Assembly: GCF_004134945.1 (NCBI RefSeq)
Contig: NZ_SBAP01000010.1
Span: 1-64,000, forward strand
Length of the DNA: 64,000 nucleotides
From: Fusobacterium_C necrophorum_A
GTDB taxonomy: Bacteria; Fusobacteriota; Fusobacteriia; Fusobacteriales; Fusobacteriaceae
Direction: 5' to 3'
The first letter of the stretch is position 1; every line of letters starts with the position of its first letter. The notes below the pieces were generated by a model. That model did not search any database and was not told the DNA's origin. It worked only from the letters and a program-made list of their open reading frames with translations. The position numbers were made by a program, and so were the translations under genes. Of the stretch, positions 61,248 through 64,000 are shown piece after piece.

Positions 61248-61410
61248 GAAGCTTAAAAAAGCTAATAAACATTTTTCTCTCCCCCCAGAAAGAAAATGTC
61301 CCCCTCCGATCAAAAGGAGGGGGGAAAATCCCAGAAAAAATAACAAAATTAAAAATAAAGGACAGAATACAAGTACTAAGACATCTCTTCTCCCATAAGA
61401 GATGTTTTTT
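61248..61410 (+). ncRNA. Candidate sigma-E-dependent small RNA
   Basis: A noncoding segment between an ECF-type promoter and an intrinsic terminator; the 5' end is estimated from the promoter. It contains a small stem AGCTT/AAGCT (about 61250-61263), a C-rich stretch TCTCCCCCC (61278-61286), a strong hairpin CCCCCTCC (61300-61307) with GGAGGGGG (61316-61323), and an A-rich linker. Both C-rich tracts are complementary to Shine-Dalgarno sequences, the hallmark of translation-repressing sRNAs. The G-run could pair with either tract, giving two alternative folds. No plausible reading frame with an SD is seen. In F. nucleatum a sigma-E-dependent sRNA (FoxI) is known; whether this is its homolog cannot be decided here. 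Confidence 0.55.
61381..61410 (+). terminator. Terminator of the candidate sRNA
   Basis: ACATCTCTT-CTCCCAT-AAGAGATGT followed by TTTTT. It ends 94 bases before the next gene and so serves the noncoding transcript. Confidence 0.9.
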
Positions 61411-61467
61411 AGTTTTTTGAAAGAAAAGAATTCCAAGTAAAGACTATATATTTCAAGTGTTACATGC

Positions 61468-61473
61468 TATAAT
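61468..61473 (+). promoter_or_regulatory. Probable -10 box of first tandem ATPase gene
   Basis: TATAAT within a leader that is nearly repeated before the second copy, where the same position reads TGTCAT (63237-63242). No good -35 is seen. Confidence 0.45.
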
Positions 61474-61503
61474 GAAAGAAAAAGGAAAGAGAGGTGTTTT
61501 CTT

Positions 61504-63153
61504 GTGAAATTATTGCCGATTGGAATTACCGATTTTAAAGAGATAATAGAAAGTAACTGTTATTATATAGATAAAACACAATGGATTGAGGCACTTCTTC
61601 AGGATGGAGCAAAAGTGAAATTATTCACGAGACCTCGCCGTTTTGGAAAGACCTTAAATATGTCAATGTTACAATATTTTTGGGACATCTCCCACAAGGA
61701 GGAAAACAGAAAACTGTTTCAAGGATTAAAGATAGAACGTTCTCCCTATATGGAAGAACAAGGAAAATATCCTGTGATCTTTCTTTCGTTGAAGGATTTA
61801 AAAAGTAGTTTGTGGGAAGATTGTTTAGAAAATATAAAGTTATTTATTCAAAGTCTTTTTTATCAATATCGGCATTTATTGCCAAAATTGGATTCTTTTG
61901 CAGAGGAAAGATTTTGCAAATATGTTCGTGGAGATTCTAACTTTACTGAGTTAAAATTTTCCTTGAAATTTTTAATAGAACTGCTTGCAGTCAACTATCA
62001 AAGCAAAGTAGTATTGCTTGTTGATGAATATGACAGTCCTATCGTATCTGCTTACGAGTATGGATATTATGAGGAAGCGATTTCTTTTTTTCGAACCTTT
62101 TACAGTGCGGCTTTGAAAGACAATGAATATTTACATAAAGGTATTATGACAGGAATATTACGAGTGGCAAAGGAAGGAATTTTTTCCGGACTGAATAATT
62201 TAGCGGTATATAGTATTTTAGATGAAAAATACAGCTCTTCCTTTGGACTGACGGAAACAGAAGTGGGAGAAGCATTGAAGTATTACGAATTGGAATACAA
62301 TATGGAAAAAGTGAAAGAATGGTATGACGGATACTTGTTTGGAAATACGGAAATCTATAATCCCTGGTCAATTCTGAACTATATCTCGAATCAAACATTG
62401 GAAGCGTATTGGGTTAATACCTCGAGTAATGGAATTATTAATCAGGTATTGGAAATGGCAGGAAGAACAGGAAGTGCTATTTTTCAAAAGTTGGAAATGT
62501 TATTTCAACAGAAAACTATTGTTCAACGAATCAATAAAGGCTCCGATTTTCATGATTTAGTAAATATGGATGAAATATGGCAACTTTTTTTGCATAGTGG
62601 ATATTTAACTGTAAGTGAGAAAAAACAAGATAGTATGTATGAGTTATGCATTCCGAATAAAGAAGTCTATACTTTTTTTCAAGAAAGTTTTATCCAAAAA
62701 TTTTTAGGAAATTATACGACATTTACTTCTTTTATTCATTTTTTGGAGGAAAGCAAAATAGAGGAGTTGCAAAAATCGTTGGAAGAAATACTACTTTCTT
62801 CCGTGAGTTATTTTGATTTCCATGGAGAACAGGAAAAATTTTACCATATGTTTATGATTGGATTGGTGGCAAGTCTACAGGAAAGATATTACATCAAATC
62901 AAATCGGGAAAGCGGAGAAGGAAGGTATGACATTTCTTTAGAACCGAAGGATAGGAGAAAAGCAGGCTTATTGCTAGAGTTGAAAGTAGCCAAATCGGAA
63001 GAAGAATTGGAGAAGAAAGCGAAAGAAGCCTTGGAACAAATAGAAACCAAGAAATATACTACAGAAATGAAAGAGAGAGAAATCTCGAATATTCTGGGAT
63101 TGGGGATTGCTTTTTATGGAAAAAAAGTAAAAATAGCCCAAAAGAATTTATAA
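61504..63153 (+). CDS. AAA-ATPase_like / PD-(D/E)XK_9 protein, copy 1
   Basis: A 549-residue protein of the AAA-ATPase_like plus DUF1703-type family. A short N-terminal IGITDFKEIIE motif precedes the family's P-loop RPRRFGKT (43-50) and Walker B VVLLVDEYD (169-177). The C-terminus holds a PD-(D/E)XK nuclease signature, GRYDISLE (D476) and LLELK (E492, K494). These genes are widely amplified in fusobacteria and Bacteroidetes and their function is not established. The start is GTG with AGAGGTG upstream. A paralog follows in tandem 118 bases downstream. Confidence 0.87.
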   Translation: MKLLPIGITDFKEIIESNCYYIDKTQWIEALLQDGAKVKLFTRPRRFGKTLNMSMLQYFWDISHKEENRKLFQGLKIERSPYMEEQGKYPVIFLSLKDLKSSLWEDCLENIKLFIQSLFYQYRHLLPKLDSFAEERFCKYVRGDSNFTELKFSLKFLIELLAVNYQSKVVLLVDEYDSPIVSAYEYGYYEEAISFFRTFYSAALKDNEYLHKGIMTGILRVAKEGIFSGLNNLAVYSILDEKYSSSFGLTETEVGEALKYYELEYNMEKVKEWYDGYLFGNTEIYNPWSILNYISNQTLEAYWVNTSSNGIINQVLEMAGRTGSAIFQKLEMLFQQKTIVQRINKGSDFHDLVNMDEIWQLFLHSGYLTVSEKKQDSMYELCIPNKEVYTFFQESFIQKFLGNYTTFTSFIHFLEESKIEELQKSLEEILLSSVSYFDFHGEQEKFYHMFMIGLVASLQERYYIKSNRESGEGRYDISLEPKDRRKAGLLLELKVAKSEEELEKKAKEALEQIETKKYTTEMKEREISNILGLGIAFYGKKVKIAQKNL

Positions 63154-63552
63154 AGAGATATTGAATATATCATATTGTATTTAAAAAGAGTCAAAGTATT
63201 TTTTAAGAGGAAAGACAGCGTTTCTTTTATACATGCTGTCATGAAAGAGAAAAGAAAGAGAGGTGTTTTCTTTGGAAAAAAAAGGATTCCCCAATGGAAT
63301 TAGTGATTTCAAGCTATTGAGAGAAGAAAAGTATTACTATGTCGATAAAACAGAGCTGATAGAAGAATTACAACGAGAAATTGGGAAAACAATTTTATTT
63401 ACGAGACCTCGCCGTTTTGGAAAGACCTTAAATATGTCAATGTTACAATATTTTTGGGACATTTCCCACAAGGAAGAAAACAGGAAACTGTTTCAAGGGT
63501 TAAAGATAGAACGTTCTCCTTATATGGAAGAACAAGGAAAATACCCTGTGAT
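61621..63552 (+). repeat. 158-bp near-identical block shared by the tandem ATPase genes
   Basis: 61621-61778 and 63395-63552 differ at 7 of 158 positions by my reading, all silent. The blocks cover the P-loop region. Flanking coding sequence is clearly diverged, so the block looks like a conversion tract. The coordinates given span both copies. Confidence 0.85.
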
Positions 63553-64000
63553 TTATATTACTTTGAAGGATATGAAATACGGCACTTGGAAAGAAATACT
63601 TGAAGAAATGCGGTTTTTAGTTTCAGAGCTTTTTTATTCTTATCAGTTTTTATTAAAAGATTTGAATGAATTTGATATTCCTCTGTTCAAAAATATCATT
63701 ATGAAAAAAGCAAATCTCAGCGAACTAAGCAATTCTTTAAAGCTTTTATCCAGAATATTAAAAAACTACTATCAAAAAAAAGTAGTTATTCTTATTGACG
63801 AGTATGATACCCCTATTGTATCTGCTTATGAGCATGGATATTATGAAGAAGCCATTGCTTTTTTCCGGAACTTTTACAGTGCAGCTTTAAAAGATAATAG
63901 TAATTTACAATTGGGAGTGATGACAGGAATATTACGAGTGGCGAAAGAAGGAATTTTTTCAGGATTGAATAATCTTTCAGTATACAGCATTCTAGATGAC
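63272..64000 (+). CDS. AAA-ATPase_like protein, copy 2 (cut by window end)
   Basis: An open frame of 243 codons from TTG 63272 to the window edge, paralogous to the preceding gene. It shows FPNGISDFKLLREEKYYYVDKT, the P-loop RPRRFGKT, Walker B VVILIDEYD and the following segment PIVSAYEHGYYEEA. Residues around the P-loop are identical to copy 1 over 52 positions while flanking parts differ strongly. The same AGAGGTGTTTTCTT leader supports the TTG start. No stop or frameshift is seen, so it looks intact so far; the nuclease domain lies beyond the window. Confidence 0.85.
   Translation, partial: MEKKGFPNGISDFKLLREEKYYYVDKTELIEELQREIGKTILFTRPRRFGKTLNMSMLQYFWDISHKEENRKLFQGLKIERSPYMEEQGKYPVIYITLKDMKYGTWKEILEEMRFLVSELFYSYQFLLKDLNEFDIPLFKNIIMKKANLSELSNSLKLLSRILKNYYQKKVVILIDEYDTPIVSAYEHGYYEEAIAFFRNFYSAALKDNSNLQLGVMTGILRVAKEGIFSGLNNLSVYSILDD

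Noticed and set aside
61299..61325. GC-rich hairpin as a terminator
   Set aside because: The G-run is followed by AAAATCC, not a T-run. I treat it as part of the candidate sRNA.

Overview
The window is a stretch of A/T-rich bacterial chromosome that looks like Fusobacterium. The reasons are codon and base composition, envelope lipoproteins and periplasmic proteins beside Gram-positive-like housekeeping genes (DisA, YchF, MgtE, Sua5), a butyrate-type CoA-transferase with a short-chain fatty acid carrier, and multicopy AAA/PD-(D/E)XK ATPases. The genus is an inference from gene content; the F. necrophorum/F. gonidiaformans side of the genus is my guess and was not tested.

Layout. 1-506 is the 3' end of an EF-Tu gene. 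1-5.3 kb holds an AT-rich MFS exporter, then on the minus strand a DMT exporter with an O-methyltransferase and the Mg2+ channel MgtE. 5.4-11.8 kb carries rsmB, two serine tRNAs, a TPR protein, a membrane J-protein, and glmU-prs-sua5 plus a small unknown protein. 12-13.2 kb encodes an exported YARHG-domain protein and 13.3-14.3 kb encodes trpS (minus). 14.5-19.5 kb is a sugar locus: ROK glucokinase, the MglBAC galactose ABC transporter, then rubredoxin. 19.5-24 kb has a lipoprotein, a C39-like putative cysteine protease, and the peroxide pair AhpC plus an AhpF-like reductase with permuted domains. 24.3-29.5 kb is rluD-rnhB-yraN-zinc ribbon-comF and tpiA-gpmI. 29.7-34.1 kb is an NhaC antiporter, the ACT/UPF0210 pair and ychF. 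34.2-45 kb is one long co-directional run: rpmF, plsX-fabH-fabD-acpP-fabF, rnc, a radical SAM gene, an RNase E/G-like gene, coaD, radA, disA. 45-52.7 kb: an FMN_bind-like exported protein, miaB, rho, a LysM/M23 peptidase, ispG, a three-gene ECF sigma operon, rpmE2 and upp. 52.8-59.6 kb: copZ-copA, atoE-atoD-atoA, and a TPP riboswitch with thiC. 59.7-64 kb is accessory: a DUF4143-type ATPase behind a 33-bp-period repeat, a noncoding locus, and two tandem AAA-ATPase/PD-(D/E)XK genes, the second cut by the window end.

Main result. The ECF sigma operon begins with a promoter-like element, TTAAACTTTTTT-N12-GTCTAA, that fits an autoregulated ECF promoter. The same 18 fixed bases at the same spacing occur twice more, in tandem, in the noncoding gap 61.1-61.5 kb. 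They lie upstream of a sequence with two C-rich, Shine-Dalgarno-complementary tracts, a GC hairpin and a strong intrinsic terminator. I read this as a candidate sigma-E-dependent small RNA, analogous to the FoxI class reported from F. nucleatum. The window thus appears to hold both the envelope-stress sigma operon and one of its sRNA outputs about 10 kb apart.

Other regulatory signals are a 19-bp PerR-like palindrome on the ahpC promoter, an AAGTAT-N6-ATACTT dyad shared by the rubredoxin and lipoprotein promoters, and intercistronic stem-loops inside the mgl and fab operons. The tandem ATPases share a 158-bp block with only silent differences, which suggests gene conversion. Start codons were chosen by Shine-Dalgarno spacing and often fall downstream of the longest possible frame.
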